Below are positions 45,261-52,558 of a DNA stretch of 64,000 nt, piece after piece. The DNA comes from Chitinophaga pinensis. Lineage in GTDB: Bacteria; Bacteroidota; Bacteroidia; Chitinophagales; CAIOSU01. The notes under the pieces were generated by a model, which did not search any database, was not told where the DNA came from, and saw only the letters and a list, made by a program, of their open reading frames with translations. Positions within the stretch are counted from its first letter, which is position 1; every line of letters starts with the position of its first letter. The stretch spans positions 434,001 through 498,000 of the forward strand of contig CAMDKI010000002.1 in assembly GCA_945901065.1 (NCBI GenBank). The letters are read 5' to 3'. The position numbers and the translations under genes were made by a program.

Positions 45261-46178
45261 ATGAGAACTCCTGCGCTGATACTATTAACCTTTTGCACCC
45301 TGCTTTGGATGGGGTGCACCAACGAGGCTAAGAAAACCACTACAACCGGCGGTAAACTATATATAGTAACCACCACGGGTATGCTAGCCGATGCCGTGCA
45401 ACATGTGGCTGGCGAATATGCCACCGTTGAAGCCCTGATGGGCCCAGGCGTTGACCCACACCTTTACAAAGCTACGGGCAGCGACCTGAGCAAACTGAAC
45501 AAAGCCGACCTGATATTTTACAACGGCCTGCACCTTGAAGGCAAAATGACCGAGGTAATGGCCAAGCTTGGGCAAAAGAAACCAGTAATAGCATTAGGCA
45601 ATAAACTTCCGCCCGAAAGGCTTATAAACCATGGTGCTGCGCATGACCCACATATTTGGTTTGATGTATCACTATGGGCCGAAATTTTGCCTTTGATAAC
45701 AGATGAACTGATAACTTTTGATGGTGCACATGGCCAAGTATATGCCGAAAACTCGATCAAGTATCAAAAAGAACTATTAGAACTGGATGCTTGGGTGAAG
45801 GAGCAACTGAACAACATACCACCCAACCAACGGATATTGGTAACGGCGCACGATGCTTTCGAGTATTTCGGCAAAGCTTATGATATGGAAGTGCGTGGCC
45901 TGCAAGGTATATCAACCGTGAGTGAGTATGGCTTGAAGGATGTAACCGATGTGGTAGATATGCTAGTGAGCCGCAAGATAAATGCCGTGTTTGTGGAAAG
46001 CTCGGTAAGCGATAAGGCCCTGAAAGCCGTGGTGCAAGGGACCGCTGACCAAGGACACACCGTAAAAATTGGCGGTACGCTGTTTAGCGATGCCATGGGA
46101 GCGGCCGATAAACCAGAAGGTACCTATGTGGGCATGGTAAAGTATAACGTAACAACCATAGTGGAGGCCCTGAAATGA
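45261..46178 (+). CDS. Metal ABC transporter substrate-binding lipoprotein (TroA/YtgA-like)
   Basis: 305 residues. It is a lipoprotein with Cys19 in LWMGC, so it sits on a membrane facing the periplasm. The cluster A-I fold shows metal ligands His67 (DPHLY), His131 (DPHIWFD), His197 (TAHDAFEYFG) and Asp277 (FSDAMG). Three His plus Asp matches TroA and chlamydial YtgA rather than the Glu-containing PsaA type. There is no His-rich loop as in ZnuA. The metal (Mn, Zn or Fe) cannot be fixed from this. Its stop overlaps the ATPase start in ATGA. Confidence 0.92.
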   Translation: MRTPALILLTFCTLLWMGCTNEAKKTTTTGGKLYIVTTTGMLADAVQHVAGEYATVEALMGPGVDPHLYKATGSDLSKLNKADLIFYNGLHLEGKMTEVMAKLGQKKPVIALGNKLPPERLINHGAAHDPHIWFDVSLWAEILPLITDELITFDGAHGQVYAENSIKYQKELLELDAWVKEQLNNIPPNQRILVTAHDAFEYFGKAYDMEVRGLQGISTVSEYGLKDVTDVVDMLVSRKINAVFVESSVSDKALKAVVQGTADQGHTVKIGGTLFSDAMGAADKPEGTYVGMVKYNVTTIVEALK

Positions 46179-46960
46179 TTCAGCACGTTGACAACCCGAT
46201 AATTGAGGTGCATGACCTGACCGTGAGCTACGACAAAAAGCCAGTGCTCTGGAACGTGGATTTCACGATACCCGCAGGGGCTTTGGTGGGCATCATAGGG
46301 CCAAACGGTGCGGGAAAATCGACGTTAATAAAGGCCGTGATGGGTTTGTTGCCATTGAGCAGCGGCTATACGGAGTTGTTTGGCCAAAAGCTGAACGATG
46401 TGCGCAAGCGCGTTAGTTATGTACCGCAGCGCGAAAGCGTGGATTGGGATTTTCCGGCAAGCGTGATGGATATTGCCCTGATGGGTCGCTACGGACAGCG
46501 CGGGTTGTTCAATCGTATTACTGCTGAAGACCGCTCTATTGCTCGCCAAGCATTGGAGCAAGTGCACATGCTGGAGTTTGCCAACAGGCAAATAGGTCAA
46601 CTTTCGGGTGGGCAACAGCAACGGGTATTTTTGGCCCGTGCCCTTGCGCAACAAGCCGACCTATACTTTATGGACGAACCCTTTGCTGGCGTAGATGCTG
46701 CAACCGAGGGTGCCATAATTGAGCTGCTGAAAGAACTAAAATCGCAAGGCAAAACCATACTTGTGGTGCACCACGATTTGCAATCGGCTGCCGAGTATTT
46801 CGATTGGATAGTATTGCTCAATACCCGCTTGGTAGCATCCGGCCCAGTAAAAGAAGTACTCACCCCTACCCTGTTGCAAGAAACCTACGGTGGCAAGCTT
46901 TCGCTGCTAGCCCAAGTTGGCGACATTGCCAGTAGTATAGGTGTGGGAACACGAGAATAA
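46175..46960 (+). CDS. Metal ABC transporter ATP-binding protein (TroB/YtgB-like)
   Basis: 261 residues. All ABC motifs are intact: Walker A GPNGAGKST, Q-loop YVPQRESVDWDFP, signature LSGGQQQRVFLARAL, Walker B LYFMDEPFAGVD and the switch His in VVHHDL. The VDWDFP segment after the Q-loop is usual for Mn/Zn/Fe transporters. It energises uptake with the two permeases downstream. It is translationally coupled to the binding protein by ATGA. A 110-base gap with repeats separates it from the first permease, unusual inside such an operon. Confidence 0.95.
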   Translation: MIQHVDNPIIEVHDLTVSYDKKPVLWNVDFTIPAGALVGIIGPNGAGKSTLIKAVMGLLPLSSGYTELFGQKLNDVRKRVSYVPQRESVDWDFPASVMDIALMGRYGQRGLFNRITAEDRSIARQALEQVHMLEFANRQIGQLSGGQQQRVFLARALAQQADLYFMDEPFAGVDAATEGAIIELLKELKSQGKTILVVHHDLQSAAEYFDWIVLLNTRLVASGPVKEVLTPTLLQETYGGKLSLLAQVGDIASSIGVGTRE

Positions 46961-46994
46961 TTTGAAAATGTGGCAATTTGAAAATTTGAAAATG
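46959..46994 (+). repeat. Post-stop AATTTGAAAAT repeat, copy 4 (after the ATPase gene)
   Basis: It begins at the stop codon of the ATPase gene: TAATTTGAAAATGTGGCAAT and then TTGAAAATTTGAAAATG. It points in the gene sense like copies 1-3. Confidence 0.75.
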
Positions 46995-47025
46995 AAAACA
47001 ATTAAGAACATACCTTTTTAACCGC

Positions 47026-47062
47026 CATTTCCAAATTAGCTCATTTTCAAATTTCCAAATTA
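47026..47062 (-). repeat. Inverted copy of the AATTTGAAAAT repeat, just before the permease-repressor gene
   Basis: CATTTCCAAATTAGCTCATT followed by TTCAAATTTCCAAATTAAG is the reverse orientation of the copy at 46959-46994. The two copies flank about 30 bases and could fold into a long AT hairpin in the operon mRNA, 9 bases before the permease start codon. Confidence 0.7.
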
Positions 47063-47070
47063 AGAACAAC

Positions 47071-48378
47071 ATGAATTCACTATCCCAATTTCTCTCACTC
47101 TCCGATGCCAACGTGCGATACGTGGTTATCGGGTGTGTGTTGTTGGGTATTAGTTCAGGTTTGATGGGGGTTTATACCCTACTGCGCAAGCGCGCCCTTA
47201 TTGGCGATGCCATTGCACACGCGGTATTGCCGGGGATATGTATCGCCTTTATGCTTAGTGGCGTGCGCAATACTTGGGTGTTGTTTGCCGGGGCGGTAGT
47301 TACGGGTAGTTTGGCCGTTTATTTGGTCGATTTAATTACCAGCCGCAGCCGCCTAAAGCCCGATGCAGCCACAGCCTTAGTGCTTTCCGTATTTTTTGGG
47401 GCTGGAATTTTATTGCTCACCATTATACAAAGCAGCGGAAACGCCGCCCAATCGGGGCTGGATAAATTTTTGTTTGGCAAAGCCGCCGCTATGTTGCCCG
47501 AAGATTTGTGGCTATTTGGCGTGGTGCTATGTTTGGTGGTTACGGTCTTACTTAGTGGATATAAAGAGTTTAAGCTACTGGCGTTTGATAAAGGCTATGC
47601 CCAAAGCCAAGGCATACCCGTGAAAGCCTTAGAGATGGTGCTTTCAACGCTTACTGTGCTCACTGTTGCTACAGGCATACAAGCCGTGGGCGTGGTGTTA
47701 ATGTCATCCTTGCTTATTGCCCCTGCCGCAGCCTCACGCTATTGGACCCACCGCCTATCGGGTATGTTGGTATTATCGGCTATTATGGCCACCCTTGGAG
47801 CCTATATCGGCGCATTTATATCGTATACCAAACCCGGCATGCCTACCGGGCCTTGGATAGTGGTGGTGCTATCTTGCATTACCCTTGCCTCTATGCTATT
47901 GGCACCCAACCAAGGGGTATTGGCCCGTTACTTACAACGCCGCAAGCACCGCAACAAAATATTGCAAGAGAACATTCTCAAGGCGTTTTTCCATTTGGGA
48001 GAGAAAAAGAACAACCAAGCCTTGGCCTTTGAGATGGAAGTGCTGCGCCAACAGCGCGATATGCCTGTTGCCCGATTAAAATCGGGTCTTAGACAACTAG
48101 TGCGCCATGGCAGCTTATTAGACACTAACGAAGGCTACCAACTTACTCGCTCAGGCTTGGAAGCCGCCACCCGCGTGGTAAGGTTGCACCGCTTATGGGA
48201 ACTGTACCTGTCGCGTCACCTCAACATTGCTCCCGACCACGTGCACGAAGATGCCGAGGGCATTGAGCACTTAATAACCCCCGAACTGGAGCGCGAATTA
48301 GAACTATTGCTCGATAGCCCTGGCATCGACCCACATGATAGCCAAATACCTTACACCCAAAAAGACCGAAACCGCTAA
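47071..48378 (+). CDS. Metal ABC permease fused to a DtxR/MntR-type metal-dependent repressor (YtgCR-like)
   Basis: 435 residues. Residues 1 to about 285 form an ABC-3 permease with about eight or nine helices and the core LIGDAIAHAVLPGICIAF. From about 300 a soluble domain begins: a winged helix (about 303-365, with VARLKSGLRQLVRHG and YQLTRSGLEAA) and then the DtxR/MntR dimerisation and metal-binding part. His373 (LHRLWE), Glu396, Glu399 and His400 (DAEGIEH) match MntR ligands His77, Glu99, Glu102 and His103. The MntR Glu11 position seems to be Leu. A trailing IDPHDSQIP resembles the PHGxPIP stretch of DtxR proteins. In Chlamydia the same fusion, YtgCR, is cut to release the repressor YtgR. 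The gene ends TAATG into the second permease. Confidence 0.92.
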   Translation: MNSLSQFLSLSDANVRYVVIGCVLLGISSGLMGVYTLLRKRALIGDAIAHAVLPGICIAFMLSGVRNTWVLFAGAVVTGSLAVYLVDLITSRSRLKPDAATALVLSVFFGAGILLLTIIQSSGNAAQSGLDKFLFGKAAAMLPEDLWLFGVVLCLVVTVLLSGYKEFKLLAFDKGYAQSQGIPVKALEMVLSTLTVLTVATGIQAVGVVLMSSLLIAPAAASRYWTHRLSGMLVLSAIMATLGAYIGAFISYTKPGMPTGPWIVVVLSCITLASMLLAPNQGVLARYLQRRKHRNKILQENILKAFFHLGEKKNNQALAFEMEVLRQQRDMPVARLKSGLRQLVRHGSLLDTNEGYQLTRSGLEAATRVVRLHRLWELYLSRHLNIAPDHVHEDAEGIEHLITPELERELELLLDSPGIDPHDSQIPYTQKDRNR

Positions 48379-49223
48379 TGGATGCTTTCTGGATCATATT
48401 AACCGGTAGTTTGGTAGCGCTCAACGGGGCGCTTTTGGGCAGCTTTTTGCTATTGCGCCGCATGAGCTTGGTAGGAGATGCCATTAGCCATGCCGTATTG
48501 CCAGGCATAGTAGTGGCCTACCTTTTTACCGCCAGCCTTACCTCGCCGTTTCTGCTAGTAGGCGCGGCACTTACCGGCCTGGCTACTACTTGGATTATCG
48601 AAACCCTAAACCAAAAGGCACGCCTTCAACACGATGCTGCCATAGGCTTAACCTTTACACTGCTGTTTGCCATTGGGGTTATACTAGTAGCCACCTTTGC
48701 AGGCCAAATAGACCTAGACATGGACTGTGTGCTATATGGTGAAATAGCCTACGTGCCACTCGATACTATTACCCTTGCCTCAGGATTAGACATGGGCCCA
48801 AAGCAAGTCTGGACCTTGGGCAGTGTATTTGTTGGGTTAATAATACTATTAGTTACTGGCTACCGCGGCCTCAGCCTAACCACCTTCGATGCGGGCTATG
48901 CCGCGGCGCTGGGTTTCAACACCTCGTTTTGGCATTATGCCCTAATGGGTGCTGTATCGCTGTCAACGGTAGCTGCTTTTGAGTCGGTGGGTGCTATATT
49001 GGTGGTGGCATTTTTGGTGGGCCCAGCTGCTACGGCCTTTTTACTCACTCGTAGCCTAAAATGGATGCTACTTATTGCCAGTGCCGTGGGCATTGCCTCG
49101 GCAATAAGCGGTTATTACCTGGCCCTTTGGCTCGATGGTTCTATCTCCGGCGCTATGGCTTTGATGACAGGGGTGATATTTGCTGTAGCGTTTGTTTGGC
49201 AAATGGTGGCTAAACGACAATAA
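48378..49223 (+). CDS. Second metal ABC transporter permease (TroD/YtgD-like)
   Basis: 281 residues, about eight transmembrane helices, ABC-3 family. The motif RMSLVGDAISHAVLPGIVVAY is the counterpart of the one in the preceding permease. There is no C-terminal domain, so the two permeases differ only by the repressor fusion. The start codon overlaps the stop of the fusion gene (TAATG), showing strict coupling. The pair should form a heterodimeric channel. It is the last gene of the operon. Confidence 0.93.
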   Translation: MDAFWIILTGSLVALNGALLGSFLLLRRMSLVGDAISHAVLPGIVVAYLFTASLTSPFLLVGAALTGLATTWIIETLNQKARLQHDAAIGLTFTLLFAIGVILVATFAGQIDLDMDCVLYGEIAYVPLDTITLASGLDMGPKQVWTLGSVFVGLIILLVTGYRGLSLTTFDAGYAAALGFNTSFWHYALMGAVSLSTVAAFESVGAILVVAFLVGPAATAFLLTRSLKWMLLIASAVGIASAISGYYLALWLDGSISGAMALMTGVIFAVAFVWQMVAKRQ

Positions 49224-49290
49224 TAAGTTAGGATGTGAACATATAAAGCAAAAGGGAGGTTAATCATTGTGAAAACCAGCCCGCACCAGC

Positions 49291-49572
49291 ATGAAAGCCA
49301 TTTGGAACAACCAAGTAATAGCCGAAAGCGACGAAACCATTGTAGTTGAGCGCAACCATTATTTCCCGCCATCTGCAATTAAGAGCGAATTTTTCAAGCC
49401 AACGGATAAGCAAACTACTTGCCCTTGGAAAGGTTTGGCATCATACTACACTATCGATGTTGACGGAAAGGCCAACACCGATGCCGCATGGTACTACCCT
49501 TCCCCTAAAGCTGCTGCCGAGAATATTAAAGGCTATGTGGCTTTTTGGAAAGGAGTAACCGTTGAGCCTTAG
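49291..49572 (+). CDS. DUF427 domain-containing protein
   Basis: 93 residues, the whole of a DUF427 domain. Conserved parts are ESDETIVVERNHYFPP, TTCPWKGLASYY, and AAWYYPSPKAAAENIKGYVAFW. Function is unknown. It converges with the flavodoxin gene so closely that the two stop codons overlap by 4 bases. It may be read through from the metal operon, 67 bases upstream, but no link is evident. Confidence 0.93.
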   Translation: MKAIWNNQVIAESDETIVVERNHYFPPSAIKSEFFKPTDKQTTCPWKGLASYYTIDVDGKANTDAAWYYPSPKAAAENIKGYVAFWKGVTVEP

Positions 49573-50105
49573 GCCGTCGCCTTCAAATTGGTGAAATCTT
49601 TAACAAAGGTTTGTATCTCGTCCCACTGAGTGTATTCATGGTCATGTTTGGTATCAGCGCTAGCACCTGATTTCTTGGCAATTAATCGCATTATCATCTT
49701 TTTAAGGAAATCATATTCCATATATTTAAGAGCCCCTGCCACTTGCAAGGTTTGAGTTGGTTTCCAGTCGCAATGTTTCAAAAAGTGGTCGGTTATTTCG
49801 TATAACTCTTCCCACGATTCTTTATCATCGCTAGCAGCAGTAAGGCTTACCGATAAAAACGCCGAAGGCATCTTATTTAGCTGGGCCGCATATTTCTTTG
49901 CATACTCGGCTACCGCGGCATGATACTTACCCATGTGAATTGACGAGGCAATCATAACCGCATCAAACCCATCTGGATTCAAAAACTCATCGGCCGAATC
50001 GCAAAGGGTAACTATACATTTACGCTCTTGCGCTACATCTTCAACAAAGTGTGCAATCTTTCTTGTTTGGCCCTCAGTAGTGCCATATAGTATCAATAGT
50101 TTCAT
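49569..50105 (-). CDS. Flavodoxin-fold protein, HemG-like protoporphyrinogen oxidase family
   Basis: 178 residues from the ATG at 50105; an earlier in-frame ATG at 50129 would add a short MILLQTQT tail. The FMN loop is ILYGTTEGQTRKIA, with MIASSIHMGKYH and FLSVSLTAAS as in HemG. HemG-type flavodoxins oxidise protoporphyrinogen to protoporphyrin using the respiratory chain, but many family members act otherwise. The C-terminal DHEYTQW segment is typical. No haem gene is nearby. It converges with the DUF427 gene with overlapping stops. Confidence 0.82.
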   Translation of the reverse strand: MKLLILYGTTEGQTRKIAHFVEDVAQERKCIVTLCDSADEFLNPDGFDAVMIASSIHMGKYHAAVAEYAKKYAAQLNKMPSAFLSVSLTAASDDKESWEELYEITDHFLKHCDWKPTQTLQVAGALKYMEYDFLKKMIMRLIAKKSGASADTKHDHEYTQWDEIQTFVKDFTNLKATA

Positions 50106-50141
50106 AGTTTGCGTTTGTAACAATATCATTTAATTTACTAA

Positions 50142-50149
50142 CAAAAGTA
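50142..50149 (-). promoter_or_regulatory. Putative -7 box for the flavodoxin gene
   Basis: On the minus strand TACTTTTG matches TAnnTTTG, 37 bases before the ATG at 50105. No good -33 element is seen. Confidence 0.35.
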
Positions 50150-50171
50150 GTGACCTACCTCACCCAGCGTC

Positions 50172-51086
50172 ATGATTAAAAGCTTCTTTCCATTATTATT
50201 AGTAATGCTTTATCTTGCAGTTATGCTGTTCAAGAACATAAATTACCAAGGCAAGCTTAGCAGTTTGCTTATGGGGCCAACAATAGTATTTGTTATTATC
50301 ACGGTTATAATGGCAATAATTTTCTATTCGGTTTGGGATGTAAATATGTGGGAAGGCTGGACCCTTGGCAGCAACGGCACTAACACCATTTTTTGCGAAC
50401 AAAACCACCTAACTGAATTTATTCGCCAACGCGCCAATACTTGGAGCAATTTGGCATACCTCTTTTATGGTTTGATTTGTGCCAAACTTGCACTGCACGA
50501 CAAGGCCAGCAAACCACAAGCTAACTTCATTACCCGCAACCCAGCAATATCGTGGGTGTTTGGGTTTACGTTTTTATACCTTTGCTTTGGTAGTTTCTTT
50601 TTCCACGCCTCTATTACCCGCATTGGGCAGCAATTTGATATGGGCGGCACTTATGCACTAGTTGCTTTTCCGGTATTGGTTAACCTATCCCGGATTTATC
50701 GTCACTACAAAGCAATAAGCGATAAAAGGTTAGCTCAAATAACGATAGTTGCCGCAATAGTAGTTTTTGCACTTTTATTTGGTCTTAAATGGCAAATAAA
50801 CTCCAGCTTAGCGCTACCTGCTTTAATTGTAGCGGTATTGGTTTCAACGCTATGGTATCATGGCATAAGCAAAGCGCCATATCAAATATGGTTTGGAGCA
50901 TTGGCAATGTTAAGCATGAGCACAGCCTTCTTTATTTGGTGGCAAGATGTTGCAAAAAATTGGTGTGACCCTGAGAGTCTGATTCAAGGCCATGCGTTTT
51001 GGCATGTACTTACAGGCTTAGGAGGTCTCTTTGTTTATTTAATGTTGCGAAGTGAAAAAACTACTGCCCCGCCAACTCAGGAATAA
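50172..51086 (+). CDS. Ceramidase-like (CREST superfamily) integral membrane protein
   Basis: 304 residues with about eight hydrophobic helices. The motifs of the alkaline ceramidase/CREST hydrolases are all visible in order: Glu in FCEQN, Ser in NTWSNLAYL, His in FGSFFFHAS, Asp in QQFDMGG, and the paired His in GHAFWHVLTG. These residues bind zinc and hydrolyse an amide in known members. Bacteroidota make sphingolipids, so a ceramide-type substrate is plausible but not shown. The 3' end overlaps the convergent 188-residue gene by 26 bases. Confidence 0.8.
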   Translation: MIKSFFPLLLVMLYLAVMLFKNINYQGKLSSLLMGPTIVFVIITVIMAIIFYSVWDVNMWEGWTLGSNGTNTIFCEQNHLTEFIRQRANTWSNLAYLFYGLICAKLALHDKASKPQANFITRNPAISWVFGFTFLYLCFGSFFFHASITRIGQQFDMGGTYALVAFPVLVNLSRIYRHYKAISDKRLAQITIVAAIVVFALLFGLKWQINSSLALPALIVAVLVSTLWYHGISKAPYQIWFGALAMLSMSTAFFIWWQDVAKNWCDPESLIQGHAFWHVLTGLGGLFVYLMLRSEKTTAPPTQE

Positions 51087-51627
51087 AGCGAAACTTGCCA
51101 AAATACAGTTTTGAGAAAAGACTGTCGCTATTGCCATAGAATAATTGTCCATTAGGTGCCTGAACCAACAAGTTGGTATCAACTACAAAAGTACTGTAGA
51201 TAAAAGTATCTAAGTTATTAGTGATTATCTTCAGTACATAATCAGGCATTTTCAATGCTCTGTCTTCGCCATAAACCACCCTACAGCTTGTTTTTGCATT
51301 GGTAATTTTACTAAAGTAAGTGGCCGTGGCTGCGGCATCGGTTTGTATGGTATCCATAAACCAAGCTCCGGCCTTTCTATCCAAATTATAGGAGCTAAAA
51401 CTAGGCAACGTATACTCTAGGCGCATCCAAGTTGATGTATCGGCACTTACCAATTGCTTTAGGCTACCTGAACAGTCTATTTCAAAATCTCTCAATTGTT
51501 TTCGCTCCTCGAACTTCCTATTTTCGTTTACCTCAATAGCTGTATCAATATTGCGGGTAATAACTATACCCACCAGCAACACTGCGCAAAGCACGATAAT
51601 AGTAATATTGGAAAACCGATTTAACAT
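51061..51627 (-). CDS. Single-pass membrane protein of unknown function
   Basis: 188 residues. One hydrophobic stretch (about 8-24) follows a short cytosolic end, so most of the protein should lie in the periplasm. The body has mixed strands and two Cys (in DCSGS and TSCRVV) but no motif I recognise. It is convergent with and overlaps the ceramidase-like gene by 26 bases at the C terminus of both. Confidence 0.7.
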   Translation of the reverse strand: MLNRFSNITIIVLCAVLLVGIVITRNIDTAIEVNENRKFEERKQLRDFEIDCSGSLKQLVSADTSTWMRLEYTLPSFSSYNLDRKAGAWFMDTIQTDAAATATYFSKITNAKTSCRVVYGEDRALKMPDYVLKIITNNLDTFIYSTFVVDTNLLVQAPNGQLFYGNSDSLFSKLYFGKFRFIPELAGQ

Positions 51628-51656
51628 AAGCCCAAAACTGAGGAAAATATTACAAT

Positions 51657-51682
51657 AAAAAAAGGTAGCCCGAAGACTACCT
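51657..51682 (-). terminator. Intrinsic terminator of the 79-residue lipoprotein gene
   Basis: Read on the minus strand AGGTAG and CTACCT form a 6-base stem with an 8-base TCTTCGGG loop followed by a run of six or more T. Confidence 0.8.
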
Positions 51683-51708
51683 CTTTCTTACAAAAAGTTC
51701 GTTGATGG

Positions 51709-51948
51709 TTAATCAATGGTACAGATGTAGGTGTTAGTGTCCAACGGTCTGTCATTCAATTGGTCTTCCTTATCCGAGCAGGCTCCCTGCGCATTAATAA
51801 GATTTTGATTCACAATTGCCGTGCTGCTTTCAACATCACCGTCTTGGTTTTTGCAGGTGCACACATAGTCGCCGTTCTCATCCTTGTTGCATGACGCAGC
51901 AAATACCATAGTAGATGCAATACCTAATACTAAAATCCAATTTTTCAT
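51709..51948 (-). CDS. Small Cys-rich lipoprotein
   Basis: 79 residues. The signal ends in the lipobox AASC with Cys20. The mature part is about 60 residues and has several further Cys (YVCTCKNQ, GACSDKED, YICTID), and is acidic. This size and pattern are frequent among Bacteroidota lipoproteins of unknown role. It has its own terminator at 51657-51682. Confidence 0.75.
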   Translation of the reverse strand: MKNWILVLGIASTMVFAASCNKDENGDYVCTCKNQDGDVESSTAIVNQNLINAQGACSDKEDQLNDRPLDTNTYICTID

Positions 51949-52167
51949 AAAACTTTGTTTTTATACTTAAACTATTGAAAATTAATTTAGTTCAGATAAA
52001 AAATAAAATAAAATGAAATTACAACTTGGATGAGGTACTTTTTTAGCTAGAACCGATGTGAGTTGTCACTATTGGATAAAAAATATCCTTAATAAAAAGA
52101 TAAATTAAATGTAAGTGTAGATAACATTACATCCAATCTAGTATAACCATTGTTGAATGGTAGAGAC

Positions 52168-52191
52168 AAAAAAGGCCACCCGAAGGCAGCC
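52168..52191 (-). terminator. Intrinsic terminator of the 60-residue lipoprotein gene
   Basis: On the minus strand GGCTGCC and GGTGGCC pair over 7 bases, with two G-T wobbles, around a TTCG tetraloop and are followed by a T-run. Confidence 0.8.
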
Positions 52192-52216
52192 TTTTGATAG
52201 CTCGTTGCTATTGAAC

Positions 52217-52399
52217 TTACTTGATAGAACCACCTACTAATAAGCAGCCTGCTTCGAACGCATCTCGCTCATCACCGTCTTTAGAGCAAAACTCTTGGTC
52301 ACCTAGACCAGCAGTTCCGTAATCGCAAGTAATACATTTTTCACAAGAAGTGAAACCTATAGCAGCAAACACTGCAATCGTTAAAATAACCTTGTTCAT
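52217..52399 (-). CDS. Tiny Cys-containing lipoprotein-like peptide
   Basis: 60 residues. A signal with a lipobox at about FTSC (Cys19) is followed by a mature part of about 40 residues with Cys in EKCITCDYG, EFCSKDG and EAGCLLVG. A predicted promoter (52438-52468) and a terminator (52168-52191) enclose it, supporting a real, single-gene transcript. Function unknown. It resembles the nearby 79-residue lipoprotein in general character. Confidence 0.65.
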   Translation of the reverse strand: MNKVILTIAVFAAIGFTSCEKCITCDYGTAGLGDQEFCSKDGDERDAFEAGCLLVGGSIK

Positions 52400-52437
52400 T
52401 TGTTTTAGTTTAAGTTAGTTTGTTAGTAATCCTTATA

Positions 52438-52468
52438 CAATATTAATAAAGCTTTACCAAAAACAAAA
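52438..52468 (-). promoter_or_regulatory. Putative promoter of the 60-residue lipoprotein gene
   Basis: On the minus strand TTTTG (52468-52464) is followed after 18 bases by TAATATTG (52445-52438), one base off TAnnTTTG. Confidence 0.4.
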
Positions 52469-52558
52469 CCTATTAAGGATTAAACATTAATACCAAAATA
52501 CTTAACAACCTGTAACAAACACAAACCAGTACTTAAGGTTACATAAGTAATCCCTTCA

